Assembly (NCBI GenBank): GCA_905250125.1
Contig: CAJNOL010000604.1
Span: 1-64,000, forward strand
DNA from: Rotaria sordida
Lineage: Eukaryota > Rotifera > Eurotatoria > Philodinida > Philodinidae
Length of the DNA: 64,000 nt
Direction of reading: 5' to 3'
Positions within the stretch are counted from its first letter, which is position 1. Every line of letters begins with the position of its first letter. The notes beneath the pieces are model-generated. The model did no database searches and was not told the origin of the DNA. It worked only from the letters and a program-made list of their open reading frames with translations. Below, in pieces: positions 11,001 to 22,476 of the stretch. The translations under genes and the position numbers were made by a program.

Positions 11001-14000
11001 TATACCGTCTAAATGGAAGAATAAGGTTTCTATTCAATAGAAAATAAATAAAAATTTAAACCTTAGAATAATTCTTTCAAGCTTTATCTATTATCATTTG
11101 GATTTCTATTAGCGAAAATGATCTATTGATTAAAATTCTTTTTTAAATAATAGATGAAAAGGAAACATTACTTTTTCTCGTGTATTCAATTTAACTCAAT
11201 AGAATAAATAAATACAAATAAGGATTTAATGAGGCTGATCAAAGTTATAAAAACAATTGGAGAAAGTTCTTCTTTTCTCTGAATATCTATTCTAAATTGA
11301 AAAAAAGCAAATCAGACTGTTCATCTGGAAGTAATTGAATACATCTTAAATTAGCTATTATTAATTGAAGTTGTTGTCAAAAATTTGTTTATTAAACTGA
11401 TTACAGTTTACTGAGACAAATGTTGAAAATTTCTTCCAAATAAATGATTTATGGTAAACTAGTATTACTCTTCTTACAATGCATTTCTTATTTTTGATTA
11501 ACTAAAAGTAATTCAACTTGTTTAATAATACTCTTATGCAATAAATAATAACAAAAAATTTTTTTTTCTTTTATTCTCACTCAATGGTAGAATATGATAG
11601 GCGCTGTTGATTTGAATTTTGAGATAAAACGATCTAAAACATGTTGATAGATTTTTTTGTCTCTGTAAAAATGTGATTTGCTAAATCTGTATAATCATTA
11701 TAATAATGAGAAACTCATTTTCAATAAAATTATATAATTATATTTCATACTAAACAAGCAAATAGATGAGCTCTTCGATCGTAAGTTTACGTTTTGTAAA
11801 AAAAAAAGAAAAAGGTAAAATAATTGCATAGAAACTATTGGATAAAATGAAATTTATTTGAATAACATTAAATATTATCCTACTTTGAAAAATAATTTAA
11901 GAAATAAAAGTCTTGACAAAGTAAATGAATGTTCTTTTCTCCAAAAAAAAAGATTCTTTTTCGTAATAATCATAGTTAATCTTGAATGCCCTTTAATAAC
12001 ACAAAAACTGTAAGTCAGAAGTAAAAAGCAAAGACATGAATATTTTACGTTATTAAAGGGAGCATCGTATACCTGTGTTGGATTTCTTGTTGGTTGTGTT
12101 AGATGCTGAATTTAATTCTCTATCAAATATTACCAGTCGATTCCTATAGAGATACACTCACTGTTGATTTGAACTGCGCAGTTGAATCAGACTTGGAACC
12201 GATAAAACTTTTTTTAATCGAACCAGACCAACCGGTTCAATCACAGGATTCAACTGGTGAAAAATCGATGTGTTTAACATATCAATCAAAAAATAGTCCT
12301 TTCGAAATAAAATTTATTTCTATGGCTTCATGAAAACATAAAATATCATATACTCATATAACTCTTGGAGTTTCTAATAATAAGAGCTTCTATTTTAATC
12401 TCTCGAGTTCCAAATACGCTAACACTCAAAACAAAAAAAGAACTCTTTGGAAACTTTTCATCGAGTAACTCACAACAACTGATATTTGACAATATCCATC
12501 TTTTGTTTTGCTTGATTTTCTCTATTAAAGATAGTTTCTTTATGAGAATTGATAACTTTGATGTCTTCTTATATGAAATCATTATTTAGTGCAACCAAAA
12601 CACTTCTCAATCTGCATTAAGCTATTACTGCCAAAAGAATAAAAAAAAAGAGCCACAAGGCTCGGCTTTTATACTAGACTCCATATTGCTAGATTTTTCA
12701 ATACCTAAATATTTTCTCGGTTGCCTCAGACTAGCATTTGCATAACTTTCAAAGCACAACGAAATTTTTTCTGATACTCTTGTAATGAAAAAATGAACTG
12801 AAAACGACCAGCAATTGAAATTTTCTGACAGTCACTTAAAAGTAGCTCCGAAAAGTGAAATCGAGATTTCCAGATGAAAAATCTGTACTTTACATACAAT
12901 TTAACTTCTAATGATTGACTAGCTTTTCATGATCATAATGAATTCATTCAGCATGATTTAAGGCCTGTATTGTACCATGAAAATATATGTGACTTCAAAA
13001 TTAAGAGCTGAGGTTTTGATGGTGACAAGAAATTTGTTAGTTGGAGACTTGCAGATTCACATTTCTAGATTGATAATGCCATGAAAATCAATAAAAACGA
13101 GAAAAATAGATTAGCTTCAGTATCCTAAAAATTGAAAAAGGCCGATAAAAATCAATCCGCCTAGTTTCAAGTCCTCTAGAGGTGACTATATTTCAAATGA
13201 ATTAAAGCTTAACATTCAATAGAGATTCAGATGCAGAAAGTTGCTTCAACAATTATCCAGACACGTAGATGAGAATAATAGTGCGGGCAATCCGATAAAA
13301 ATGATGGCTTAGCTCTGCAACATCCGTCAAAACTGATTCTATGTCATATAAAAAGAAATTTTGCGTCTAACATTGTCGTTTAAACAGTTAACATAAATTA
13401 CAAATGAAATCGGTCAAAGTTTACTACCACAACAGAGTCGAAATTCTAGTATTTTGACTTCAAACTCCAGCTTTTTCTGGATAACCTCCTTTGAAAGTAG
13501 CACGATCCGATGCAGAATTTACTTTTGCATTCAATACAAGTTCAGGAACAAGCATCGCCAAGACACACTCGAATCCACTGCTAACTTTCTTTACGTAGAG
13601 CAATCTGAAATTAAGCACCCGCTTCCTTCCCGTCAAAAATCTATTTTTTGTCCCAGAACAACCGATCTAACTGAAAACTGCAGGGAAAAATATGCCAAAC
13701 AAAGTTTGCCATTGAAAATCAATGTTTCCATTTAGTAAAACGATAGAGAAAACGCATCGATTGTAGTCTAACATGTGTTATTTGACCATAGCGGATCAAA
13801 AACATATTTGCGTGTACTTGTACAGCATCTAAAAATCGGAATCGAGAAGAGAAAAAACAGATGAAATATGAGTGTGAGGAGTCATGTCACCCATCCACAG
13901 CCAATCGTAGTCATTCACATCCACACCAACAATATCGGCTGCTTAAATAGACAAAATAGGAGAAGAAGAAGAAGAAGAAAGGATTGATAATAAACATGAA

Positions 14001-15010
14001 AGAATAAAGACAGAAAGAAAAGAGAACACATAGTTATGTGAAAAGGTGTCTCTTCTGACATAACACTGTCAAAATAATTATATAATTACATGAACACTGG
14101 TAGGAAAAGAAATACAGAGCACGAATCCATTTGTTTGAAGGCTTGCAGCGCTCGCTATTTCACACATTCTTATTAGATTCTTCACTGCGAGAAACTTTAG
14201 AAAAAGTTTAAAAGGCAATAATAAGTAGCATTTCAAAAAAACTCTTTTTTCCTAATTCCAGCATCATGAGTAAATCCTGTGTAAAATCGTAAAAAAGTAT
14301 CAGAATTCCGATAAATAAAACTATTTTCGAAAGTAGACAACTATGCCTATCCAACGATATAAAAAACTCAAAATCGAATTTTTTTTTGGAGACAATCGCG
14401 ATTTTTGACAAGAGAGCGAAGGTCATATTCTTTACTTTTTTATGTCTTTCACCTTTTTGATTTCACTCATTGAGTCAGATTTGAATTTTTTATTCATTAA
14501 TTGCATCATCAACATTTGTCATGTTCAATCTAGCGAAGTTTTGATTGCATCAAAAGTAAAATCTTTAACAATACTCTATTAGTTTATCGTTATTATCATC
14601 AGCACTTTCAAACAAATTATAATTACATATCATGATTACTTTCTCTTAATTATATAAATAATAAAAATTATTTAATCAAAACATAGTTCAATACAACAAT
14701 GATGTAGGATCATATCAATTATTCTGCCAACCTTGCTATAGATTTAACATTCTAATCATCTTATCATCTATAAGATAATTAAAATATTTTCTCGAATTCA
14801 TTCAATATGATTATTATAGAACAAAGAATATACACTTTGTGCTAGAAAATAAAGATTAACTACTAAAAAGAAGACAACAACGTGATAGACAACAACAAGA
14901 ACAACAAGAACAACAGAAAAAACGAATGTATAAACTCATTGAGATGGACGGATTGATTGATCGATCTTTAGATAATTTCATATTCTTCTTAGTTCTTTCT
15001 TTTATTGCTA
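11001..15010. other. Long noncoding stretch downstream of POU4
   Basis: AT-rich. The open frames here (for example 12103-12333 and 13454-13735) are short, share no recognised motif and read like random translation. A GAA microsatellite lies at about 13,965-13,980. CAACAAGAACAACAAGAACA-type purine-rich repeats at about 14,885-14,925 lie just beyond the POU4 stop and may be in its 3' UTR. Confidence 0.5.
11989..12060. repeat. Short inverted repeat (hairpin)
   Basis: CCCTTTAATAAC at 11989-12000 and GTTATTAAAGGG at 12049-12060 are perfect complements separated by 48 bases, with weaker pairing just outside (ATG/CAT). No coding or RNA identity was recognised. It could be a very short MITE. Confidence 0.5.
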
Positions 15011-16592
15011 TTATCCGGATTGTCCAGCAGCAAATCTTAAACGTTTATTTTTTTGTCGTTGATTACAAAACCAAACACGTACAACATTCTTCTTTAAATC
15101 AAGTTTATCGGCTATTTGTGCAATACGTTCACCACTCGGTCTTTGTTGTTGAATAAAACATGATTCAAGAAAACGTTTTTCTTGTGCTGCAATTGATGTT
15201 CGTTTTCGTTTTTTGTCAACTAAACTTCCATTTGAACTTCCATGTCCACTTGAACTACCAATTGAACCATTCATTTCATCTTTTTTTCTTTGTCTCATTT
15301 CTGCTTCAGCAAATTCTAACCAAGCTTGAAGAACTGGTTTTAATGCAACCATATTATTATGTGATAATGTAAGTGATTCAAATCGACATATTGTAGATTG
15401 TGATAAAGAACCAATACCAGGCATTTTTAATTTTGATAATTGTTGTCCAACATCAGCTTGTGTAACACCTAATTTAATTCGACGTTGTTTAAAACGTTCA
15501 GCAAATGATTCAAGTTCACGTGGATCAATATCAAGTTCATGTGTTGGTAGAAGACCACCAACAACACCATGATGATGAACTGAATGATGATGCATACCAA
15601 CAACCATACTAGGTAAAACACCAACAGCAGCTGCAGCATGATGATGAGCTACAGCAGCATATTGATGTTGATAAAATGGATGTAAATCAGAATTTAATTG
15701 ATGATGATGATTATGTTGAGTTTGATCAGAAGGAAGATGAGATTCTATTGATGATGAACCTGGATAAACGACTGCTGATGATGATGATGACGATGACGAG
15801 GAGGAAACAGTAGCTGTGCCTGATGAACAAGCAAAAGGAGATGGATAATAGAGTGATGATGATTCAGGTTTTGTAAGAGCTTCAGCTTGACGAAGAAAAT
15901 TATCATCAATTGTTGGACAAAATAAACTCTAAAGAAAAACAATATTATTTATATATTTTTTTCTTAATTTCATTTATCATACTTACATTGGGTTCAAATT
16001 TAAAACTATCACTGAAACAATTAGATTTTGACCACTAAAAAATAAATCAAAATCAAAAATAATCTTTCAATTAAAAAAGAAGAAACAAAAAAAAATTCAA
16101 TTATGAAAATCTGATTGGATCAACTGTCATGTTTTTTATAATCCTGTCTTTGTTCATCATTGCATAAAAGAACGATAAAAAAGAGGAAAGTACAAAGAAA
16201 AAAAAAATCTGTACAACTAGATTCATATTACAAAAGAATGAGAAAACAGATCATCATCACCATCAACATCTTGATTTACCTAGACACATATACATGCACG
16301 TATAGACGAAAGATGAGTTAAATCTAATTTATTTTTTCTCCTGCTTACATACCGGTGTATTTGGCATATATCGTCGATTATTTGGATCACTTGTAACAGC
16401 AGCTACAGCTGCAGCTCGATAAAAATTACTTGGTGAATATCTTCCAGTAGTAGTTCCTATTGAATTTGAATTCGTATTTGTACTTGTTGTTGCTTGTGAT
16501 GATATAAATGAAGTTGATGTATTAGGAAATGATAATTTACTTATTGGCATTATTGATGATGATTGTTCAATAGATGATGTACTTGTAAGCAT
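15011..16592 (-). CDS. POU4: POU class IV homeodomain transcription factor (Brn-3/unc-86 type)
   Basis: DNA-binding neuronal selector factor. Exons on the minus strand are 16592-16353, 16034-15987 (48 bases) and 15928-15011, joined in phase 0, giving 401 aa; vertebrate POU4 proteins are about 340-420. The start of exon 3 carries the class IV signature, the POU-IV box, as FLRQAEALTK. The POU-specific domain spans roughly residues 230-306 (DPRELESFAERFKQRR, GVTQADVG, SQSTICRFE). The homeodomain spans roughly 336-396, with KKRKRTSIAA at its start and helix 3 RVWFCNQRQKNKR. The segment between is variable and rich in Ser, His and Ala runs. The ATG at 16592 heads a Ser/Thr-rich N-terminus; a further 5' exon cannot be excluded. 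Three kilobases of upstream noncoding DNA fit a gene with complex regulation. Confidence 0.95.
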
Positions 16593-19500
16593 TGTGTGTA
16601 TGTGTGGGTGTGTTTTTTTTATATTTTATTTATTAGAATCAATCAATAATTTACTTTATGTTTGAGCTATCATTATTATTAACAATGAATTGAAAATATT
16701 CTTTTTTGGTACACTTGAATGATTATATGTCTATGTTGATGTTGTTTTATGTATGGATATGCTAAATAATAAATAAATATATACATAGTTAAAAAAGAAA
16801 TGCATTCAATCATAATAATTTATCAATATTCATTCATTCATTCACTCACTCACACAAGAGAAAGAGATATATATATATAATCAATATGACTGGCCAGACT
16901 GAGTTGTTCTGGTAACTGCTTTCTGTTGGTCGTGATGGTTAGAAAAAAAAAAAGGTGTAGGTTGCCTGCAAGAGTTTTTTTCTTCTTTTTTTTTTCTCTT
17001 CACTACTGCTGTTCGTTCCGTGAATGATTAATGATAAATAAGAAATGAGAGAGACCTTTTTCTTCGATTAGACAAGAGCGAGAGACCGAGAGAGAGAGAG
17101 AAAAAAAAAGCGGAAAGAAAATTTACCTGTAGAGAAAAGATAAAAAAATTTGTTCATTGGTTGTTCATGTTTCTCATTAACCAATGGATGACGTTTAACA
17201 ATATGAGTGTTACAACATCTGTCTGTCATCTTTAGCTGAGTAAAGAGAGAAGATTTCCCCAAGCGCCAGCGACACGCGAGGCGACGATCAGTTCTATGTT
17301 CTTTTCTATACACAAGTATTATCTTTTTTTTTTTTGTGCCTCTCTCTTACTTTAATTCAATCGAACTCGAATTCTTCTTTTCTTTTGTTGTCGTGCAATG
17401 AGATAGGTGATAGAGGTAAAAATGATATAAATAAGTTAATACTCGTAAAAGCCCATTTGAACAAATGAGCGGTCCACCATCATCAACTATTCACGTTATA
17501 TTCTATTCTTTTTTTTCTTTTTCTTTTTCTATATATTAAGTAAAGAGTAGGGAATCTAAAAAAGACATTTTCTTTTCTCATCAATTTTTATTCAAAATTA
17601 TATAGATGTATAAAAGATATCTTATTAAGATAATAGATATATCCTTAAAAAAAAAAACATAGAATTGTAAATGATTATAAAATTGTATAGACAAAAAAAA
17701 TCTTCTTCCATGAAAAATAATGACATTTGTTCTTGTCAAATAATTATTAATTCAAAACCTTTTTTTTTTACCATTAAGAATAAAGTATATTTTATATCTG
17801 GATGAAAATCTCTACTTTTACATAAAATTCGATAGATAATATTTTCTTCGTTTTACAATATTTGAAATCAAGATGAGATATTATATTCATGTACTAAAAA
17901 GTTGTTATGACATTGAATAGATAAAATTTCATCTGCTGAAAAAAAAAGGAATCATTTTAATAAAAAACAAAAATTCTATTTCACATTGACTCCTCTTTTT
18001 TTATCATATGAGTTGTTTTTTTATTTCTTTGATCTACTCGTTTTTTTTTCAGGTACTTATTGAGTTATTAGATTTCCGTTTCTCATTAATTCATATACAT
18101 ACAATCCTTGTACACTTGCCCGAAGGCAACCACAAACATACGCACCGACGTGTGCACCAAAAAAAAAGAGAGAGAGAGAGAGAGGGAAAATCAATTTTTA
18201 ATACAGTGTTACGCATCAGATTGGAAAAAAAATATGTATGTGTATTCTACGACTGATGATGTGTTTGCTTGAAGTAAACTAGTCTAGAATATTTTTATTC
18301 AACTGAGAAAAAGACCAGATGGAGTTTTCTTTTCTTTTTGTCAAATTATTGCTTGTACTTGTGATCTTATTTCTGCTTCTTGTCTGTCGTGATGATGATG
18401 AGTGCAAAGAGTGAGTGAAGCACGCCTTCACATTCATTTATTCATTTATGTTCGTCACGTAAGGAGCCGACTCCGAGACTATTGTCGTCATATATATATG
18501 TGTAGGAGTGACATTGTCCGTTTGTGAGAGTATTTTCAGATGACACTTGAGCAAAACATACAACAACGCTTATCATAATTGTTTGACCATATTAATTACT
18601 ATTCTTTATTTTCTGCATTCGCTACTTTCTTTGGTGTTTTTATTTCAGATAAGACGCATAAGATTCAGTTACTGGTTTTGTTGACATTCGGTGTTAGATT
18701 TGAAAATGAATCAAAAGATTATGCCAATCATTTTTTTTTGTCGGTGAATAGCTTCGAGCAATGAGAAAAAAACCAGAAATAACATTATTTTTTTTCATTT
18801 GTCTACATATGTATTTATGACCAGATGGGAAAAAATACTAAGAAATATTCTCATCGATTATCTATATTGAACGGAATACAATGATGACTCCCTCGATAAT
18901 ATATTTTTCGTACTTTTTTGTTTTTTGTATTTTAACAATTGTGACGTGAAAAAAAACGTGATGTATGAGTGTATCTCTCAAGAGAACATAAAAAATAGAG
19001 GCGGAACTAGGTCATTCAACATTGATACTAAACTGATCGATTACACGAGATAACAGATGGTAATCGATAGCGACACTAGCTCACCTTTTGTCATTCTTTT
19101 GCTGAGTTTTTCTTTTTTTCTTTTGTTTTTTGATGTGTGCATCTCGTGAACGAGAAGAACAACAGTTATTATTTTGAGTAGTGATGTTATTTACTCTTTG
19201 TTTCTTCGTTGGCCATCTGGTAATAGCGAGACCACTTGTCGTGTCACGAAATGGTTTTTTTCTCGTTTCCATATGGTAAGCATATATGTGTAAATGGAAT
19301 TTATTAATAATAACAAAAAGCCAATCAATTAGATACTATTTTTTATGCTTGAATCATTTTAATGTTTGATATTATTCAAATACCAGTTTGGACAAAAACA
19401 GATTTTACAATGAAAGAATTGAACGATCGAATCTTCGTCAGATGTCGTTAGTTCTTCGTTTGAATAAAAAATAAAATTCTTTTGTTAGTGAGTTACCTCG

Positions 19501-19628
19501 GAGATTTTAGTAAAAATGGCAAATTCATACATACAACTAGTAGTGATCAGAAAAATTCAATTGTTTGTTTTTTTGAGAGAACTATGAGGTAATTATGAAT
19601 TCAAAAAAATTTTCATTATTTGAATAGA
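16593..19628. other. Intergenic region between divergent POU4 and coiled-coil genes
   Basis: No convincing gene. It contains (TA)n at about 16,870, GA-rich microsatellites at about 17,080-17,110 and 18,165-18,185, and many poly-T/poly-A runs. It is the likely site of the POU4 promoter and enhancers. The open frames at 17068-17313, 18008-18256 and 19081-19272 are low-complexity and rejected. Confidence 0.5.
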
Positions 19629-21325
19629 ATGTATTCATTGATATATAGTACGGCAATTCCAATTGCGGAACAGCTTTATGTTGGACTCTATTGTTCTGAT
19701 TGTGCTTGCCAAACAGAACAAAATGAAATTGTTCCATTGAAACATACAACTAAATTATTGGAAAAAGTTTATCATGTATAAAGATTTCTTTCGTTTATAA
19801 TTGATAAATATATTTTTATATAATTTATAGGAAATTGAATGGCTTAAAAGTGAATTAACTTTCACTCGTGAAAGTTTACGATCATCATTTTATGATGAAT
19901 TACAAACAAATGGACAACAAATGTAAGATCTACTAATATAGCTTTCTATTTTATTCATTCTACTTATTAAGATATTACCAATTGACAGACAAACTTGATG
20001 TATTAAGAAAAAATCATAGTAAAGTAAGCATTTTTAATTTAAGAAACAATAATTTATGAAATTGATTTTTATTAGGCACTTGAAACATTACGACTTTCAT
20101 ATCGTAGTCAGTTACATGATTTTATATCACAAGCAAGAAGTATTATTAATGTAAAAATAAAAAAATTTTTCACATTATTCTATAGAAAAAAATAATGAAC
20201 GTTTTTTTTTACGTAAATTGTAGAGTGATAAACCTACATCATCTGAATCAATTATTCAAAAGCAACAATTGGGAAGTGAAAATCAAGAAAAATCATTTTT
20301 TCAACAAGCAGCGATGAAAGGTTATGAAACAGAAATAGCTAATTTAAAAAAAGAAATTGAACAATTACAAGAAACAACTAAAGTTCGAAATATATTTTGA
20401 TTTATATTTTCAAAATTCTTCATCTTTTATATTTTAGTATGAAATTAAAATAGCTACAGGTTTTCTTAACGATGAAAAAGATCGTTTAACTAAAGAATTA
20501 ACTAATGTTAATCGAACAATCGCTCAATCAGAAGATACAATTATGAAAAAAGATGAACAAATTCGAGATCTTAGTAATATATTTTATAAACAATTATGTT
20601 TTTTTTTTTCTATTAAAAAAAAAATCTTCGTCTATATTTAGAACATGATCTAGCTACTGTTCAAAGTAAAGTAAAAGAATCAAAAAAGGTTACAGTCCGT
20701 GAACCAACACCAACGCCAACTGTTGTAACACAATCACGTTTAGCTCAAACTGATCCATGGATACCATCACCCGTAAAGGATAACTCAGAAGATACTAATA
20801 AAGAATTTCAAGCACTGATGCAAACTAAAGTTGAAGCACTTGAACATAAATATCAAACAATTATTGAACAAAAAAATTCTCAAATACAACAATTAATGCA
20901 AGACGTACAAAAATAACTATCTTCGATAACCAAAAAAAAAAAAAAGAAAATTCTTTTTATTTCATCTTTAGGTTGATACACAGCAAAAGACATTTAAAAG
21001 TAAATTAGAAAAATATATCACTATGGAAGAACGTCATCGAAATGATATGAAACGGTAAAAAATATTTGATTAAAATTAGTTAAAAAATTGTTCCATTCTT
21101 AAAATGTATAGACATTCTGAAAAACATAAACAAGACATTCAAATGTGGGAAACAAAATATGATATACTCAAGAAAAGGTATTTAATTTGATTACTTGTTT
21201 TTTTTTTCATTTAATTAATTTATTTTCATTTTAGTATGACAGTTCTACGTGACGAAATGTATACACGACAAACACATATTCGTGATCGATTTATTGCTAA
21301 ACCAGCTGTAGTTACATATAATTAA
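19629..21325 (+). CDS. Coiled-coil protein of unknown function
   Basis: Ten exons reconstructed by frame: 19629-19775, 19831-19922, 19972-20023, 20076-20150, 20224-20382, 20438-20573, 20642-20904, 20972-21054, 21112-21177 and 21235-21325. They total 1,164 bases, or 387 aa. The N-terminus has a Cys cluster (YCSDCACQ). Most of the rest is predicted alpha-helical coiled coil rich in K, E, Q, I and L (for example EIANLKKEIEQLQETTK and YEIKIATGFLNDEKDRL). A proline-rich break, REPTPTPTVV, precedes a conserved-looking segment, AQTDPWIPSP. The C-terminus ends in a helical LRDEMYTRQTHIRDRFI segment. All introns are 49-72 bases. It is convergent with the dynein light chain gene, with only 66 bases between stop codons. 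I do not recognise the family; a cytoskeletal or ciliary role would be a guess from architecture. Confidence 0.8.
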
Positions 21326-21391
21326 TTCTAAAAAAACTTATATGATTTTTTTTTTCTTTATAAAATTTAAGTCAGATATAATATTTTTTTT

Positions 21392-21787
21392 TTATTCATC
21401 GATTCCATTCTTAAGTTTTTCATGTCTTTGCAAAACAATAAAAGTACATAAATTATCTGTTCGCAAAAGATATTCCAATTTTTTTGTCTTTAAACGTAAT
21501 TCAACAACATCTTTTAAACCTATAGAATTAATTGTACGTTTGATACGTTCAAGAAATGGTTGTAATTGTGTGACTAAATTTTTCGTATATTCTTCATCAA
21601 ATGTTGTTCGAATAGGTACACCTTTGTTTTTTTTTTATTTAAACAATAATATAAAATAGAATTAAAACGAAAAAAGATATATATTCATATCAAAGTGCCT
21701 ACCACTTGATGTCATACAAATATAACCAGTGACATGTTCAAGAGTTTGGACTCGATCAAGTGCAGTTTGGATTTCTCTCAAGGCCAT
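21392..21787 (-). CDS. DYNLRB: Dynein light chain, roadblock/LC7 type
   Basis: Light chain that dimerises on dynein intermediate chains and helps assemble cytoplasmic or intraflagellar-transport dynein. Two exons, 21787-21703 and 21621-21392, are split by an 81-base intron in phase 1, giving 104 aa; the family is about 96-105. Roadblock features are an initial amphipathic helix (IQTALDRVQTLEHV), the strand TGYICMTSSGVPIRTT that matches the family's VVNTEGIPIRTT, and a long helix (YTKNLVTQLQPFLERIKRTI). The C-terminal strands VVELRLKTKKLEYLLRTD...FIVLQ end it. The tail beyond FIVLQ is slightly longer than usual. The start ATG at 21787 is the first in frame. It is divergent from the GABA-B receptor gene, about 690 bases away. 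Confidence 0.93.
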
Positions 21788-22476
21788 CTATTGACCGAGA
21801 AAAAATTTCGTCTTAAATCAGACTAAATAATCAATTTTAAAATTTATTGGCGCGTGTAAAAAAGTATTATCTTATGAATATTTTGAAATGGCATGAATGT
21901 AGTTATTTGATCTATACGGCAAAATCTTTCGAGTTATTTACGCCATGCATAGACATATATATATATATATATGAAGTCATACTTGTTTTGACAGTCGACA
22001 ATAGTCTTCATTTTCACGTTCTCTATGTCGGACGCTGTTTGCTCTTCTTTTTTTTTCTTTTCTCGGTTCGGGTTTTCTTCCGTCTTTTTGTTGTTGTTGT
22101 AGGCTTCGCTTCAATTTGGTTGAAGGCATACACAACATATACACAAACAACACAACCATAGAGAAAGACTTGGTCGGGAAATGCAATTTTCTCTTCTTCG
22201 ATTTCCTCTTTCCTCCAATGTTAGTGGTGAGGGTAGATCGCATGCCGAGCGTAATGCATTGCAACGACAACGGCATTGACGACAGTGAGTAGAAGAAAAA
22301 AGAAAGTAGAATGAGAAGAAGAAGAATCGAGACATGGGAACTGAACGCGCTGTTAGAAGTCAATAATAGTCGGACGGGATATGTTAATTGTTGTCTATAA
22401 AGACGAAATAACTATAAAAGGTAAGAAAAAAAAAAGAATATAATATTTCACATGTTTTCTTTGATTTTTATTATGT
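21788..22476. other. Shared upstream region of DYNLRB and GABBR1
   Basis: 690 bases between two outward-facing genes, so both promoters must lie here or in the 5' exons. A (TA)n run is seen at about 21,955-21,972. Open frames in this stretch overlap on both strands and have no recognisable family. Confidence 0.5.

Noticed and set aside
13454..13735. 93-codon plus-strand frame
   Set aside because: Translation shows no family feature and the surroundings have no exon signals.
14926..15372. Plus-strand frames over the POU4 3' exon
   Set aside because: Antisense to the POU and homeodomain coding sequence and hydrophobic by composition only.
15745..15942. Frame rich in His and Leu on the minus strand
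   Set aside because: It is the wrong frame of POU4 exon 3; the triplet repeats translate to poly-His there.
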